Assembly: GCF_000150275.1 (NCBI RefSeq)
Contig: NW_002060943.1
Span: 9,890,209 to 9,954,208, forward strand
Length of the DNA stretch: 64,000 nucleotides
Direction of reading: 5' to 3'
DNA from: Trichoplax adhaerens
Lineage: Eukaryota; Placozoa; Uniplacotomia; Trichoplacea; Trichoplacidae
Shown piece after piece: positions 32,588-53,150 of the stretch. The notes under the pieces are model-generated. The model made no database searches and was not told the DNA's origin. It saw only the letters and a program-made list of their open reading frames with translations. A program made the translations under genes and the position numbers. Each line of letters starts with the position of its first letter. The stretch's first letter is position 1.

Positions 32588-32663
32588 GGTTCAGTAACTT
32601 TATACCGTACCGTGTAGACCTGTCAGAGGTTCAGGAACTTCATATCGTGTACTGTGTACAGTA
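32584..32663. repeat. Two-copy tandem repeat, 40-bp unit
   Basis: The block CAGAGGTTCAG starts at 32584 and again at 32624. Both units share CAGAGGTTCAGNAACTT and then diverge. The second unit runs directly into a TACTG/TACAG run (32650-32690). Confidence 0.65.
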
Positions 32664-33862
32664 CTGTACTACTGTACACTGGACTAAACAGATTAGAAAT
32701 TCCGTCTCGTTTTTCAGTCATGACAGCGACTTAGATACCAGGGACTACTAAAAAGAGAAGGGCAGCAAATGACCGTTCATTGATAAATATGAGGGTCAGT
32801 TTTTTTTGCTGGTTATTTTCTTATAGTAGCACATGAATGTAGCCAATCAACTCAAGGCTCACTTGCAAACGCAGAAACAAATAGACTTGTAGCAATGCTT
32901 TACAGTACACGGTATCAAATTTTTACTCTGAAATCCGAAATTCTTTCACACGCCCAATTCTATCTCCAATCCGAAATCTATTTAACGCAATTTATAAGTC
33001 CGACTCTGTCACGTTCTGTAATAGTTACATAATTAGTATGTTACCTTCTTTCTATATATGGTTAAATATCACGATGTTATTATCACGTCATGCGTATATA
33101 GATGTAGTTATGGTACTATATTAAGCTTATCTATATATGTATTCTCATGTTGCCATACTCGGTATGATATCCTATTTATAATATCTAAACTAGGGAAACC
33201 TTTCTCTTAGTGATGATCTTGTGATCTACGCCAGTAGATCAAAGGTCACAATAAAGAAAGTATATAAACTCATTATTTTAACAATAAAGTTAGTTCTTCA
33301 ACTTAATTACTGGGTCTCCTTGCTGAGTGCAGATCTAGTACTTGTTACAAAATTTGGAAGTTGTAACAGACTCTAATATATGGTTATACAGAATTGTAAT
33401 CAACAGTAACATCTGACTCGTATACTTTATACTTTCATAGTATTTTCGTACTGTTCATACTATGAGAGTATAAATTGACGCTACGCAATTTTCATTACAT
33501 AATACGCGTAAATTATTACCTACTGCTTCGTCGCCGATAAATTTCAATTAATAATTATAGTGGAAAGTAAATGAAAATTAGTTATCTAACCCTAATCAAG
33601 TAGTTGCTTTTCTACCTACTGTAGTTATAGAGAAGACATCAGTAACAGTAGCAGCTGCACATTGCCTACTACTTTGCTACAATCTTGGCTTAAAGTCTAT
33701 AAAAACTGTTGGAGACGGATATTACCGTTAATTCCGTTACTTCAGGCGACGATTTCAGTGCTCCACGGTTCACAATTCACAATTCATAATATAATTCACT
33801 TTAAATAAATTAAATTACATCATTTTTCGCTCATCAGTTACAGTCAATCGATTCATGGGCTT

Positions 33863-34326
33863 CTACAGTACAGTACAGTGTACACTGTAGTACAGGTTCT
33901 CGGGCGTACAGTACAGTACAGTACAGTACTGTATACTGTACTGTACAGTACTCTACAGTAGTGTACTGTAAAATTCTGCACTGTACTGTAGAATTTGCAC
34001 TCTACTGCTGTACAGTGTACAGTGTACAGTTTGTACTGTGTTTACAATACATTGTACTGTGTGTCGAAATTCTTTTTTCACAACTCTCTACAGATTCTGC
34101 TCTGTAAAGTTGTTGCTTTTGGGCCACCGCAGTAGTGTAATGTACAGTACGTACAGTACTGTACTGTACTGTGCGGTGTGCACTCACTAGTACTGTACTG
34201 TACTGTACTGTACTGTATAGTACTGTACTGTAGGGTACTCAAAGTTTTTATACTGTACTGTACACTATTGTACTGTACTGTACACGTAGTCCCCGTACAG
34301 TACTGTACACTGTACAGTACCGTAAA
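33863..34326. repeat. TACWG pentamer-array cluster (upstream of ARF)
   Basis: The densest cluster of the window. Runs of up to six or seven consecutive TACTG or TACAG units occur at 33864-33980, 34138-34165 and 34190-34330, with palindromic switches between the two units. The frame at 34002-34187 is a repeat by-product. Confidence 0.9.
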
Positions 34327-34634
34327 ATACTGTTTTTACTCTATTCCTGTATAATAATATAATATAGTCAGTTCGTAATAAGTTACCTTTTCTTGCGCTT
34401 TCACGTCGGTTGCGGCCTAGAAGTCATCTGCGAAGGATAACAAAACCGAGTTATAAATTTACGGAGAAGTTAGAATTGTTTGATGTTAATTAGTATGCGT
34501 TGTGTTATAGAAACTATATTACTGTATTCTAATCGGATCACAATTAAAAAATCTGCTGAAATAGCTTATGTTGGTCTGATTTGTATTTCAAATTTTTTAC
34601 TTCAGATTATCAATTTACTTAATACTGCAGCGAA

Positions 34635-36476
<1,842 letters not shown>

Positions 36477-38393
36477 TATGCAAAATTATTGGCTACACTA
36501 ATTATTTCTTACTTTGTGAATAAAACACTAAATAAATCTCTAATTTCCCCTTTGCACTATTCATTCTGTAAATCGTACTTAAAAATAGCACTCAAAATAA
36601 ATAAATAATAGAAATACTATCTAGTCCTTTTACATGCGAATGGCAGATTCGAATTTTAATTATTATTACCATCTCAATATAAATTACGGGCTACAATCAA
36701 CAAATGAAAGGAGAATTGATACATGCTAGAATCATGATCTGTATATGATTTCGATTAGGTGCGTAAAGCACTAAGATTCCGAGGGTCGTTACCAGGATAC
36801 GAAACGTAACCATTATTTACTGGCCAATTAAACTATTACAGAAATTTTGGGATTACTCCACTAAATCCAGAAATTGAAGTAACAAAATACAGCATAATTA
36901 CCATTTCATGCAATTCGTAATATGCATGACGTATGTATTTCCGAAAGAAGCTTTCCTGCGTTGATACCCTTTTATTTACTTTACTGACAAAAATGAGCCG
37001 AGAATGGAACTGTTAACAGTCCAAACTAGAAATTTAAAATTTGAGCACTGGTGAACTGGAAATAGTTTAAATCCTAATATTCATATGCTGAATTTAAATC
37101 GATGTAAGATGCAATTTTGATTACCTTTACACAATGATATAGCTCTACGTAGGTATTGTACAAGTACAGGAGAAAGATAACGAAAGACAAATTAATTATT
37201 TGGAAGATTAACTGCTATTATATACTCACCCCTTAACTTAATTTGCTACATGGGCTAACTTATATCATTATGTTATGTTACTAGGTTAAATGTGCTTAAC
37301 TATAATATCTTATTTAGGGTCAAGTTGACCAAAAATCTGTTAAGAAACCCTTTGGTGCATTTTGATTGTTGGTGAGTGAATTATATGGACTGCATCCAGA
37401 TTTTTACAATGATAACAATTAAGCTCATAATTTAATTCTGTGCTACAAATATCGACAGATAGGTTCAGGGATATAATTAACAAAGTTCTGATCTTTAAAT
37501 AGATCCAAAAACTAATACCATGTTCATGAAGTATTCGGATCACAAATGATTAATATGTACGACTTAACGAGGATGTTAATAGTGATACTATACGTACCAC
37601 ATGATTAAGTAATTGGGGAAAAGTAGAACTATTTATGGCCACTTCTACATGTGTACAACAGAAACGATTTTATCAAAATTCAATCGATAATTATAATCAA
37701 TGGTAAACGGATGATTTACTGACTGTTGACTTTGTATCCAAGCGTATTAATCCCACCGATTTGACTTCGTTTAGTTATTACTGTGGACTTAGAAATTAAT
37801 TATAACATACTAATATTGAGGATTTTTTCATTGACATGTAATTAATGAAAATTGAATTAGGGCGATCTAAACGATAAATTAAGGGCTCCTACGTGAAATG
37901 AAAATTAAATCATTTGTTACTGACAATATTTTTTATTCTAGATTGCAGATAACATAGCATATACACCAAAACGAAATTTTGTAACTGTAATAACGTATAA
38001 ATGTAACCAGTGATACACTTTCGACAAGTACGAATGCAAAATCTTTAGACGATGATAAGGTATGCTAAAGAGAATTTTTCTTCAAGTAACAAAAACGTAT
38101 ATCAAAATGGACACAAGTGCCAGTATAGGTATGTTACATAAAATGGTAACATTTCACCGCACAAAGAAATAAGCTCAACCAGCCTGACCTAACTGGAAAT
38201 ACCAAAGTAACCAAATTTATTCACGTTCTGAAGCTTACAATGAAGGCTGTTGTTGTCCAGTACAGAATCTATATAGGTACATTGCTATAGCTAACTATCA
38301 ACATGCTTAATGTACACGCTAGCAATACTGACTCAAAGAAAATAATTACAGAGTAAGTAAATCGTAGTCGACGGATGTAATAATATTTCTCAT
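36477..38393. other. Convergent intergenic region ARF/MAPKAP1
   Basis: 1.9 kb between two stop codons. It is AT-rich (3' UTRs presumed), has no exon-like frames with family resemblance and no TACWG cluster. I see nothing else in it. Confidence 0.6.
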
Positions 38394-41300
38394 TTACTGT
38401 AAGCTATTGACAATTGATGATATAGATAGTGATGATAGAGAGGTACCACGTTTTGCTTTGTATGCTTTTTCCCCTCTTTCAGCAGCCAAATCTAAATATT
38501 CCTTTCTATAGATGCCAGACCGAGATTCAATAATGTTTGTTATCTTTGTTACGATTTCATCTAAAATGTAGAATAATGACAACTATACTTGAAACGAATG
38601 TGATGCTAAAAATCGCTATCAATATAACAGTATCTTAATGCCAGATAGGGCAGATGTCTACCGGGGTAGTATTTCCCCAATATGTTATTCAGAAATTATG
38701 GTTTGTAACTTCACCTGTAATATCAGTTGGACCATCAAAATCAGTATATTTATAAGTATTAGCACTAAATCTGACAATACGAAATGCTTGTCGATTATTA
38801 TGCTTATTAGGCTCTCCAATCTTTTCACATGCGACAACCAAATCAATATCAAATGACACCTAAATCAATCAAACAAACACAATTAGCTTTAATCATGGTA
38901 AAGGTTATGACGGCAACACCATAATAAAAATACTCCATAATACAAACTGGTTTCTGTTTCGACCAAAATTTAGACGTTCTTTGGTGAACGACCGGATCAA
39001 TTTCAATTTTTTCACCGTAAATACCTAACGGAGAGAAATTTTCTTGTCTTATTTTTTAGAAAGTACCTCATAATCCTAAAATGTAGATTGTTGTTCATAT
39101 GCATAAATTTACGTTCTTAAACAGAGAAACATCCTATACTGTTACACACCCAGCTGAATTTCCGTGTTGGCCCGAAATTTGTGAAACATGTTAACTCTGT
39201 AAGACTAAAGTAGTTTGGCGTTAGAACTGGCCATATTTGTGCATCACTTTTAGGTTTTCTAAAGCAAGTTACTCATTTTAAGACGTACTTTATATTGATG
39301 ACTAGCTAACGAGGCTTGAATACTAGATGTTCCTGCTATATCTTCCTCTTTATCTTGACTACGCTTACCTAGAATAAGTCGTACTTTGGGATTCTATCTA
39401 ATGAGCTAATTAAATGATGTAATTGGTAACTTACTATTTTGTCTTATTAAACAAAACTCAAGAGTTCCCATTGATTCCAAAGTCCTGGATAAGTCGATTG
39501 TTACCCTTGGTTCGCTCTTTTTCTCAAGGATATACTCCGGACCTTTATAAAAAAATGAGAAGTAAATTAAATACAAAATACGAACACTACCAGCATTGCA
39601 CGAGTATTATCTTTTATTTGTCGCACCCGTTTTTTTAAGTCTTCTCTTTCTCATCATTTTATCTAAAATATCTTTCATTGGTACATCCAACCGGTCCACT
39701 TGAACACTAGAAAAACCATTAAAAGGCAAGTATCTACATACAAGAACGTAAATATTCCCATTTAGCATACCAAATCACAATGAAGAAGACATAATTCTAC
39801 AATACTTACACTTTGACAACAATGTTTTTCTTCTTCTGCTCCTCAGGAGTCTCCTTCTATATTCCACAGAATTTGTATTAGACCATTTTGTGTGTGAAGT
39901 TATATTATATACTTTTTTAAATCATCTAAGAGTATATCTATATTACACGTTGTACCTCTACCAAGGCAAGCGAAGTAAATCCAAATCTAAAGATACTTTC
40001 TTTTGGATCAAGCGCTGTATGATGCATATAAAAAGAGTTACTCTTCTTTTAAGTTTTTCAGAAAAATGATTTAAAAATTATATACTGCACCAGGGAAATC
40101 CATGTCGACTTCACCATCATCCTCAGCAATGTGTAAAGCATATCCATGAGCAGAATTCGACTAAAAAAAATATAATTTTAATTTTGTCTATATAACTTTA
40201 CTTAACCTCACATTTCTAATATACCTTTAGAGGAGGTTTTCTTCCTTCATTGGTGTACTTCCACAAGGCAAGTCCAATAGCGTCTTGTACGCAAGCATTG
40301 TCTCCAGTCACAATGATCGTCATGGGTATTCCATTCTCTCCCTAATAAAAATTGTTGCCTAGTTGCTGTAACTCAAGCACTAATTTATCCATTACTTTAT
40401 ATATCCTTAGTGTTTGTTGAATACCTCAGGCAGCATCGTAAAATATATATTTATCTTCTTTGTAGCAGCTTCTCCAACATTTCCCTTCATAGTCCAAAGT
40501 GAAAACATTCAAATTGAGTTTATACAAATTGATTTTCAAGGAAGCTCTAATGTACTATGATCGTATTCATAAATGTAAACGTCATCACCTCTCCGTCAAA
40601 TTTACAGTAATCCTTGAACGGATTGTCTACATTGCCAACTTGCTCCAACAATAAAGCTAATATAGACTGGTTTGGTGCTTTAAATGGTTTGTCATATTTT
40701 TTGAACATTTCAGCCATTTCATCGTCTATTAAATTCATTGAGTATAACAACTTAAATTTAAAATAAATCATGTATGGGGGTCACTTTCCGATACAAAAAG
40801 CGTCAGCAATAACGTTTTCGCATTCCATTATAGGTACAGCATTAAGCAGCACAGCACAATTTAGATCATAAACTTAAGTCCGTTCACACATTCATCGTAC
40901 AACTATACTGGTGCGCGTATGCTGATACATGCTAAGGTAAAACAGCTTCTAGTAGCAACTACGGTACCACTAGTCATGGATTTAGTAATCTATGCACCAA
41001 AAAAGTAATACCTACAGTACTCAAATTACGGCTCAGCGACGCTTTCAAACTGCTATATGTAACCATTATTGGTATTATTAGGCTATTATCTAGTTCTAGG
41101 TGTGTACAGTATACGACTACTGTAAATTACAGTCAGCTTCATAAAGCCTCCAATCTACAATTTGACATACATGTAAGTAATTAAATTATGGCATTATGAA
41201 AATGTAAACCTGAAAGATCACGTGGTTTATCTTTCCAAGTGACATTCCGGCATTTCAATTTATGTTCTTTGCTGTTATAAATGTTAAAATAGTAAGAAAT

Positions 41301-42303
41301 CGAAATGATAGTGATGGTGTACTGTATGATCATATCATCAATTCCCTTTCTATACTATTAAGTTAAATTCAATCATATTAACATATCCAGTACGTGTACT
41401 GCTAACACTAAAACAAGTAATATCATAACCCTAGCAACATTACGACCTGTTCTTGTCTTTTTCAATCTTGGTTAACGATTTAGATCTTAGACTAAGGCTC
41501 GGAGTAGCGGATATATCCAAGGATTGGGAATATTTTTGAAACATCCTATCCTCGCTAATGTATGAAGTAAAAGTTATGTACTTATCACTATCTAACATAT
41601 AAATAAATGCAGCATAATTAAGTAAGCTTAAATGGGTGATAATTATATAATGGCATAATATAATTTACAAACTCTAGATGTAAGCGAAATTAAAGTACGT
41701 AATTTATCTTAGGTCAGGTCTAATCCGCATTCTTCAACATCGTCTAGTAACTGATTCGAAATACGCGTACAGCTACCTTAACTAAAATTTTAGCAGTACC
41801 CTTGAACTAAATAGTCTAGTTATGGACTTCCAATATAACATCATGGTACTGTCCAGTACTTAATTCAGTACATTATATTATACATTTACCATATAGTAAT
41901 GCCGGACATACCTACTATTATATAATTTCGTAATACATTTTTTGGCTTTCTTTGTAATTATTTCATCATCTTCATTTACAATTACTAATTCGCTCATACC
42001 TGCAAATACAATCATTTAATAATCTTTAATCTAGCATATTACGGCAACAAAAGCGTAATAACATAGTAAGTAGTATTTTACAATAATTAAGTTAAAGTGA
42101 AACTCTACAGAACACCATAATTTACAGCACTATGCAATGCCATAATGGCATTACGGTAGTTAGGATTACATGTTACATTTTATAGTTTCCGATAGTGTAT
42201 AGTAGTATAACGAAGCTTGAATTAACTAACCAGTATCGTCACTAGTAACGCAAGAGTGACGAATATGTGTTATAATAAAATCTGCGTCATCCAAGAGTGC
42301 CAT
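38394..42303 (-). CDS. MAPKAP1: TORC2 subunit SIN1 (MAPKAP1)
   Basis: SIN1 is an essential TORC2 scaffold that presents AGC kinases such as AKT. Seventeen exons: 42303-42231, 41999-41912, 41545-41447, 41271-41210, 40725-40589, 40484-40425, 40341-40225, 40160-40091, 40014-39956, 39856-39810, 39733-39627, 39542-39435, 39368-39273, 39194-39150, 39024-38948, 38859-38715, 38560-38394. They total 518 residues (human 522), with every phase agreeing. Diagnostic segments are [16 protein letters not shown] (N-terminus), [19 protein letters not shown] with [12 protein letters not shown] (start of CRIM), [59 protein letters not shown] (start of PH) and the terminal [14 protein letters not shown]. The join at 39273/39194 is the least certain: a stronger donor at 39288 exists but breaks phase. 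The gene is head-to-head with DDX20. Confidence 0.93.
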
Positions 42304-42966
42304 GATGGTTCATTGCCGTGCTTCAATCGAAGTTATTGGGAAAAGCACAGGAGTAATACAGTCTATAATTTACTTCTATAGCACAGGTGCACAGTAAATT
42401 CGGGCTTGCTATCGTGTTATTGCGCGAGCAGGATTCCGAGAGTTTTCTTATTGCTGTGCTGTTACTGTTTTACTAGTTTAGTCCTTCAATCGGTACAGTA
42501 CTAATACTTTCAAGTTTGTCTCGAATCTCTGCCTCTGATATTACTGTCACTCAATGAGTAGTACTGTACAGTCATAGTACTGTACTGTACTGAAGCCAGA
42601 AAATCATCGGTACTGTACACTGTACAGTACAGGACGCTACTTTAACTCCTACAGTACTAAACTGTACTTAACTGTACAGACAGTACTGCACTGTACAGTA
42701 CTGTACTGTACAGTATGAGTAATATTTCTACCGTACTTGTTGTACGAAAGATGTACTGTACAGTACAGTACAGTACAGTACAGTAGTATACTGTACAGTA
42801 CTGTATAATAAAGAGTTCCCAGAGTAAAGAGTAAAGTACTCGTACTGTATAACATATATATTATACTGTATATATAAATTTAATTATAATTATGATTTAA
42901 AGATCGATGTTCGTTGTCCTCACAAATCGGAATCGATAAAAGCTGTAAATCCTAGCTGATTATGCA
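42304..42966. promoter_or_regulatory. Bidirectional promoter interval MAPKAP1/DDX20 with TACWG array
   Basis: 663 bp between divergent start codons. The interval is dominated by a TACWG cluster (about 42492-42874), followed by an AT-rich stretch just before the DDX20 start. No canonical core elements can be assigned. Confidence 0.7.
42492..42874. repeat. TACWG pentamer-array cluster (MAPKAP1/DDX20)
   Basis: Runs at 42560-42592, 42611-42632, 42651-42716 and 42752-42806 consist of TACTG/TACAG units, including (TACAG)5-6. The frame at 42649-42855 is a repeat by-product. Confidence 0.9.
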
Positions 42967-47890
<4,924 letters not shown>

Positions 47891-48463
47891 TCACATTGTA
47901 ACTAATGTAGCAGAGACAGATTGAATTTAGAACATAAACTATTGTGAAAAAATTCGTTGTCAGCTTATTTAGGAAATAAATCACATCCAAATACATGTAT
48001 TTATAGTTTCGGTAACTAGGCACAAAGACAACTAAAATTATAGCTACATTTTCACTTATAACATATATTTACTATGAGTATTAACTTGCGACCTATACAC
48101 ACAGACAGAAAGCAATGCCGATTTTAAGTTAGAATTTAATAGTTCAATATTAAGCTATTATTAACCTCAATAATAATATGCGCTACAACAGGATATCTAT
48201 AAGCTGTATCGAATCTTTCGAATTCAAAATTGCATATTCCAATACAGGAATTTTATAGTACGATAACTGGTCAAGTAAATACAAAGATTTGCATATTAAA
48301 ATGCTTGTTATCACCTGCGGAAGGGCTACACAAAATAGTAAACAAACACTAATCTATAAAAGTACAACAAACTTTTAATATTCTGGTGGAAGTACGGGTT
48401 ACATTACAGATCACTTCTATTTTAATTTCCAAAAATGTTATATTAATAAGTAAAAAATATCTG
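47891..48463. other. Convergent intergenic region DDX20/DNM1L
   Basis: 573 bp between stop codons, AT-rich, presumed 3' UTRs. No TACWG array and no other feature seen. Confidence 0.7.
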
Positions 48464-51400
48464 TTACCAAAGCTGAGTTTCACGAACGTCACTAACTATT
48501 TGAGACGCCTTCTCTAGTGCCTGCATAATAATATATTACCAGATATTTTGAATCCAAAATACATATAGACCTCATATAAAATCGAATAATAATACCTTAA
48601 TCATATGTATAGTCCGATTCCGTTTTTCAATTACGTGTGGTGATTCTTCCATTAATTCAGTGATTTCTTCTTTAATGTACAGCCTTTCAACTAATAGACT
48701 CTGTAGATGCTTCTTTACGTTATTCACTAGGAAATGCATTATCCCTTTTGGTACGCTAGCAGTTTAAAACAATTTTTTAATATCCAAGTGAAGATTTAGA
48801 TTTAAATGTATCTCAAGATCTACTGGGCAGTAATGTAATGAAATCCAAGGTATTTAGAATAGCTGTACCTATCTTGTATGCTTTTCTTTACGATATCGTA
48901 GTAAGTCCTGATGAGACGCTCTAAGAACGAACCAAGAGTTGACATTACAGCATCATTTGTAATTCACATAGTTAAGAAATAGCTGTAAATAATATAAAAA
49001 CTTACTAATTAATTCAGCATCTACTCTTTCTCGATCAGTTAAATCCCGCCCGAAGCTTGCTGCATTTTCCTACAAAGGTTTTATTTTTATACTAATGTTA
49101 GCATTGCCATTTGTAGGCTAACCTCTTCATAGAAATTGTTTAACAATAGTTGATTTAGACTTGAAGCTAACGTCGGAATCATCCTTTCTTGCATTTTCTC
49201 CGTTCATCAGATAACCAAATGGAATTATTCTTTTACTAGACGGGTCATTGTTATTCTCGAAAGTCGTCTGTAACTCCACCGGAGGTTTTTCCACGCTAGG
49301 CTTAGGTTTCTTTTAACAAATACAGGGGTATATAACTTAACTTACAATAGATTTTATGACATCAAAAGATACTACTGATAGAAGTATAATGTTAAATAAC
49401 TGAGTTTCACAATTATCATACCCGGGTAATACGTCTATTCTTGTACTCTTCACCAGCCTGTTAATGTTTTATTTATTATCTCAAATCCAGGCCATTCGGT
49501 ATTGAATAATATATAAACATACCTCCGACATCATCCTTGCAATAATTTCATGGCCCGATGCAAAATCAGGATGATTAGTATTGATATAAGCTAATTCGAT
49601 AGCGATGAGATTGTCAACCTATAGAAAGAAGGGAACTTATAATAATAATATAATAGATAAATTCCTGTAAAATCTTAAATCTATAAAAAAGTAATTTACT
49701 AACCATCGAATTAGCAGGTTCAAGGCGTTCTCTAAGCAAAGCACTCGTAACTTCGACAATTCTATTGTGAACTTTAGAAAATCTATGAAGATCCTGTTAA
49801 ATACGCATACAGTATGCCTAGTTACCTACAAAATCGTGAGAATACCTTACGCTACACTGCGATTATACACTTGTAGCAAATTTTAGATATCATTTAACCG
49901 GAGTTATGCAATGCTGAATGATTCGCTGCATTTCTTCATGGACTAACTGTACACATCTTAGACTAGGCTCTAAAAGTCGCTTGATTTGTCTCTTGACCAG
50001 TAATTCGAAGGCTAACTCTGGAACAAACAACGTGGGTCTCGGACCCTAATTGTATATTGTATGAAAGAAAATTCATCTGTACGGTCTGTCACATAGTATA
50101 AATCTACTTCATGTAGTAGCGTAATACAAAAGTACCGTAGCATTTCTTATTGCCGTAAGGATATCAGTTGTCGATAAGCCCCCTAAAGGATCGATTCCTT
50201 CCAAGGTCTTAAAGTAAACTTCGTGAAAAATATGAGATATTCGTGCTCCACCAATGCTGAAAACAATAAAATGTAAAATTAATCGCCTGCCATTTACATA
50301 GTGCTTAAATTAATATGAAAACATTAAATCCAATAATAGTAGGCTATAACTGTGAGCTAACAGTTCCGCTATTTCAATATTTCCATGAGTCCCTTCTATA
50401 GTTGCACAATAATCGGCAGCAAACTTGGTAATAACCCTTAATAACTCAGGTCCCTGATAAATTAACAAGACACCACTAACACAATTAAACGATCATACAT
50501 CGTAGAAAATCAGTTAATCAAACATATGCAAACCTTCTCTATTATAGGTACACCAAGAGTAGCGAGTGTTTGCTGGCTATATGCCAACTTCAGATTTATC
50601 CGTGTCTTTAATTCCGGTAAACAATCACGAATATGAAGCAGCAATAACTGTATCCATAAAGACATAGTATTGTAAAAAATACTACACAATTTCATATTAC
50701 AATACTAGTACGTATGTACTGTATTTAGGAACCTACGTATACCTTATTTAAGGTTTTTGCCAGATACTGGATTCCATTTCTATCAGATAATCCAGGGTAC
50801 CGTTTCTGGAAAAATATGGCTTCATCACCGAGGGCTATTTTAATGGACTATAATGATAGTATGCAAATAATAAAGAACAAATATCTTTAAGGGATTTCAT
50901 GTATACAATTTTAAATTACAACATGACTACCCTAAACAGGAGGTCCAGTCTAGGACTGGACTGTACCGAGGGCTAAATTGGCTAGTCTCACAAACATGAC
51001 AAAAATTTATTACCTTCTTAACGTTGATATCTTGCTGACTACGATTTACCACACCAATAATCCCTAATTTTACGGGGATGACTGGCGTTATAGCGAATCA
51101 AAGAGCAATAAAATAACAATGTTAAAATTTAAGTTTAAGGCCACAGAGTTATAATCGATGCAAATTAAATAACACTGTTAAAATTTAGGTTTAAGGATAC
51201 AGAATTACATCGATAGCTATTTTAAAATATATACATCTACATACATACCAAGGGTACGTTAAGTATCAAGCATTCCTCTACTATAGAATCTACATTAGAC
51301 TGAAAATTATTAAATACGTAGCACAGAACTTACGGCGACCAGTTAAAATATCAGTCGCATCTGTACCGGCATCCATGAGATCAAGCTTCGTGACTACAGC

Positions 51401-53150
51401 TAACGTCCTCTTTCCTAACAAGATAAATATTTATTATAATCAGTAGATAGTATTATGTAAATTCACACAATCTTGAGTTTAAATTGATGACATATTTTAT
51501 AGAAAAAATCATGGAAAACCTGTAGGATCGACTTCGCGAGCCAACTTTATGGCCTCTGATGTAGCCATATCAGCATTAGCAGCGCTTATAGCCAAAATAA
51601 GAGAATTGGGATTACTGATATACTCATAACACAAATCATAAATTTGTTTTTCAATGTCTGGAGGTTGATCACCAACTGGCACCTATAATTAAAAAGTATG
51701 AATATCTACAGTAGGAATCTGTCAACGAGTATTACATTTCACCCAAGGTTAAACCTTTGTAAGTCCAGGTAGATCCACCAAAGTTAAATTAAGAACGTTA
51801 GGTGAATAGATTTTTAATTGAATCGGTTTCGATGATATACCCTTCGATATAATTTTTATATTTTAGTAGATTTAAAAGAAAATTTAGATTTTCACAATAA
51901 GAATCAATCATAATTGTCTTGCTACGGTGCTACACTGTGTATCTATCACTCTCGTATCGCTCAAAGTATCAACGACAGTAGTCACCTTGCCTAGGCCCAA
52001 TTCTCTCTCTGTTTCTTTGGTAATTTCAACCATGATATCGTTAAAGTCAGTAAATATCTACATGGATTTTAAGAATTTTCAACTCTTTGCAAGTAATCTA
52101 ATAATCGTTCAGTGTTATTTTTAACTGTCGCTCTATACTGTATAATCTGCCGCCCTGAAGAGCATGTACTGTACAGTAATATCATCCATAAACGCCGTAC
52201 GGTAGCCCCTATCAACTCCATCAATTTACTGTGTTAGATGACTAGTGAACTACTCAGAGAAGTAATGTACTTTGAATAGTCCTATGTACCCGTATTATGC
52301 AGTAGCTGTGTAATCATTCAAAATTATAATGGTATAGTATTGGTAGATTAAGGCCATTAAAGAAAGTATCCAACAAACAGAATGCTAAACTAACCGAATC
52401 ACAATGTAAGAACTTTCCCCACTCTTCAGGTTGATCTGTCATTCCATGAAAATTAAATACAAGTTTGATTAAAGATTGAATTGTAGTAAAATTGATCCGA
52501 ATGAGATTAAATTTGTAGACACAATACTGTACGTTAATACTGTACTAGTTTACAGTATATTCAGTACAACCTTTTTCTTCGCTTTCTGGATTAGCATGAA
52601 TCAACTGCAATATCAATGGTCTTCTGGTGACAATTCCGGTGCCTACACATGAAACACAGTTAAAAATATGATAATTATAGTAGTCATTACTCTAACAAAA
52701 GTTGCAAACATGCACCAACAGACCTCGAGGCAAAAAATCCCTTCCAACTATACTCTCCAGAACAGAGCTCTTACCGCTACTCTATAAGTTCATAAATTTG
52801 AGAAATATAACCACTAAGAATGCATGCCTTCATTTTAAGCATTCACATATGCTCTATACTGTACAGTGTACAGTAGTCTTCTGTTATGCAAACTTTCGTA
52901 AATCTAAGCTGAATATAGGTAACATAAAAACATATTCACTACAATACTGTAGCAATCCGCATTCAAAATGCTTCATGTGCCCCACGTAGTGTTCTGTAAC
53001 CCCATTCCGACTAAAATGTTGTTAAAACAATACAATCCTTACCTGAGTTCCAATAGCTACAATCTGAGGTAACTGAATAGCATCACTTGAGGCGCCAATA
53101 GCGATAAAAACTTCTTGAAGTTTGTTAATGACGGGCAGTAGCTGCTCCAT
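48464..53150 (-). CDS. DNM1L: Dynamin-1-like protein (Drp1)
   Basis: Dynamin-family GTPase that constricts mitochondria and peroxisomes during fission. Twenty-one exons: 53150-53043, 52781-52724, 52642-52571, 52435-52395, 52057-51986, 51841-51755, 51682-51520, 51414-51334, 51081-51014, 50847-50743, 50647-50534, 50453-50362, 50256-50136, 50045-49899, 49793-49704, 49618-49523, 49309-49145, 49069-49006, 48920-48869, 48755-48596, 48520-48464. They total 670 residues (human 699-736), all in phase. GTPase motifs are GTQSSGKSS at 34-42, DLPGLTK at 140-146 and TKLD at 209-212. The stalk follows ([34 protein letters not shown]), then a short B-insert ([12 protein letters not shown].., exon 49309-49145), then the GED ending RETQLW, nearly the human terminus. 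The start [12 protein letters not shown] matches human MEALIPVINKLQ. The gene is divergent from KATNB1. Confidence 0.95.

Larger units (their letters stand above)
31320..34634. promoter_or_regulatory. Divergent intergenic region CFAP54/ARF
   Basis: 3.3 kb between two divergent start codons. No exon is recognisable. It holds small TACWG arrays at 31726-31756 and 32644-32690, a dispersed repeat at 32529-32587, a 40-bp tandem unit from 32584, and a large TACWG cluster at 33863-34326, about 300 bp upstream of the ARF start. The short frames at 31859-32044 and 34002-34187 have no support. Confidence 0.6.

Noticed and set aside
42304-42966. Arrays as telomeric or centromeric satellite
   Set aside because: They are short, interrupted and placed between housekeeping genes, which does not fit chromosome-structural satellite.
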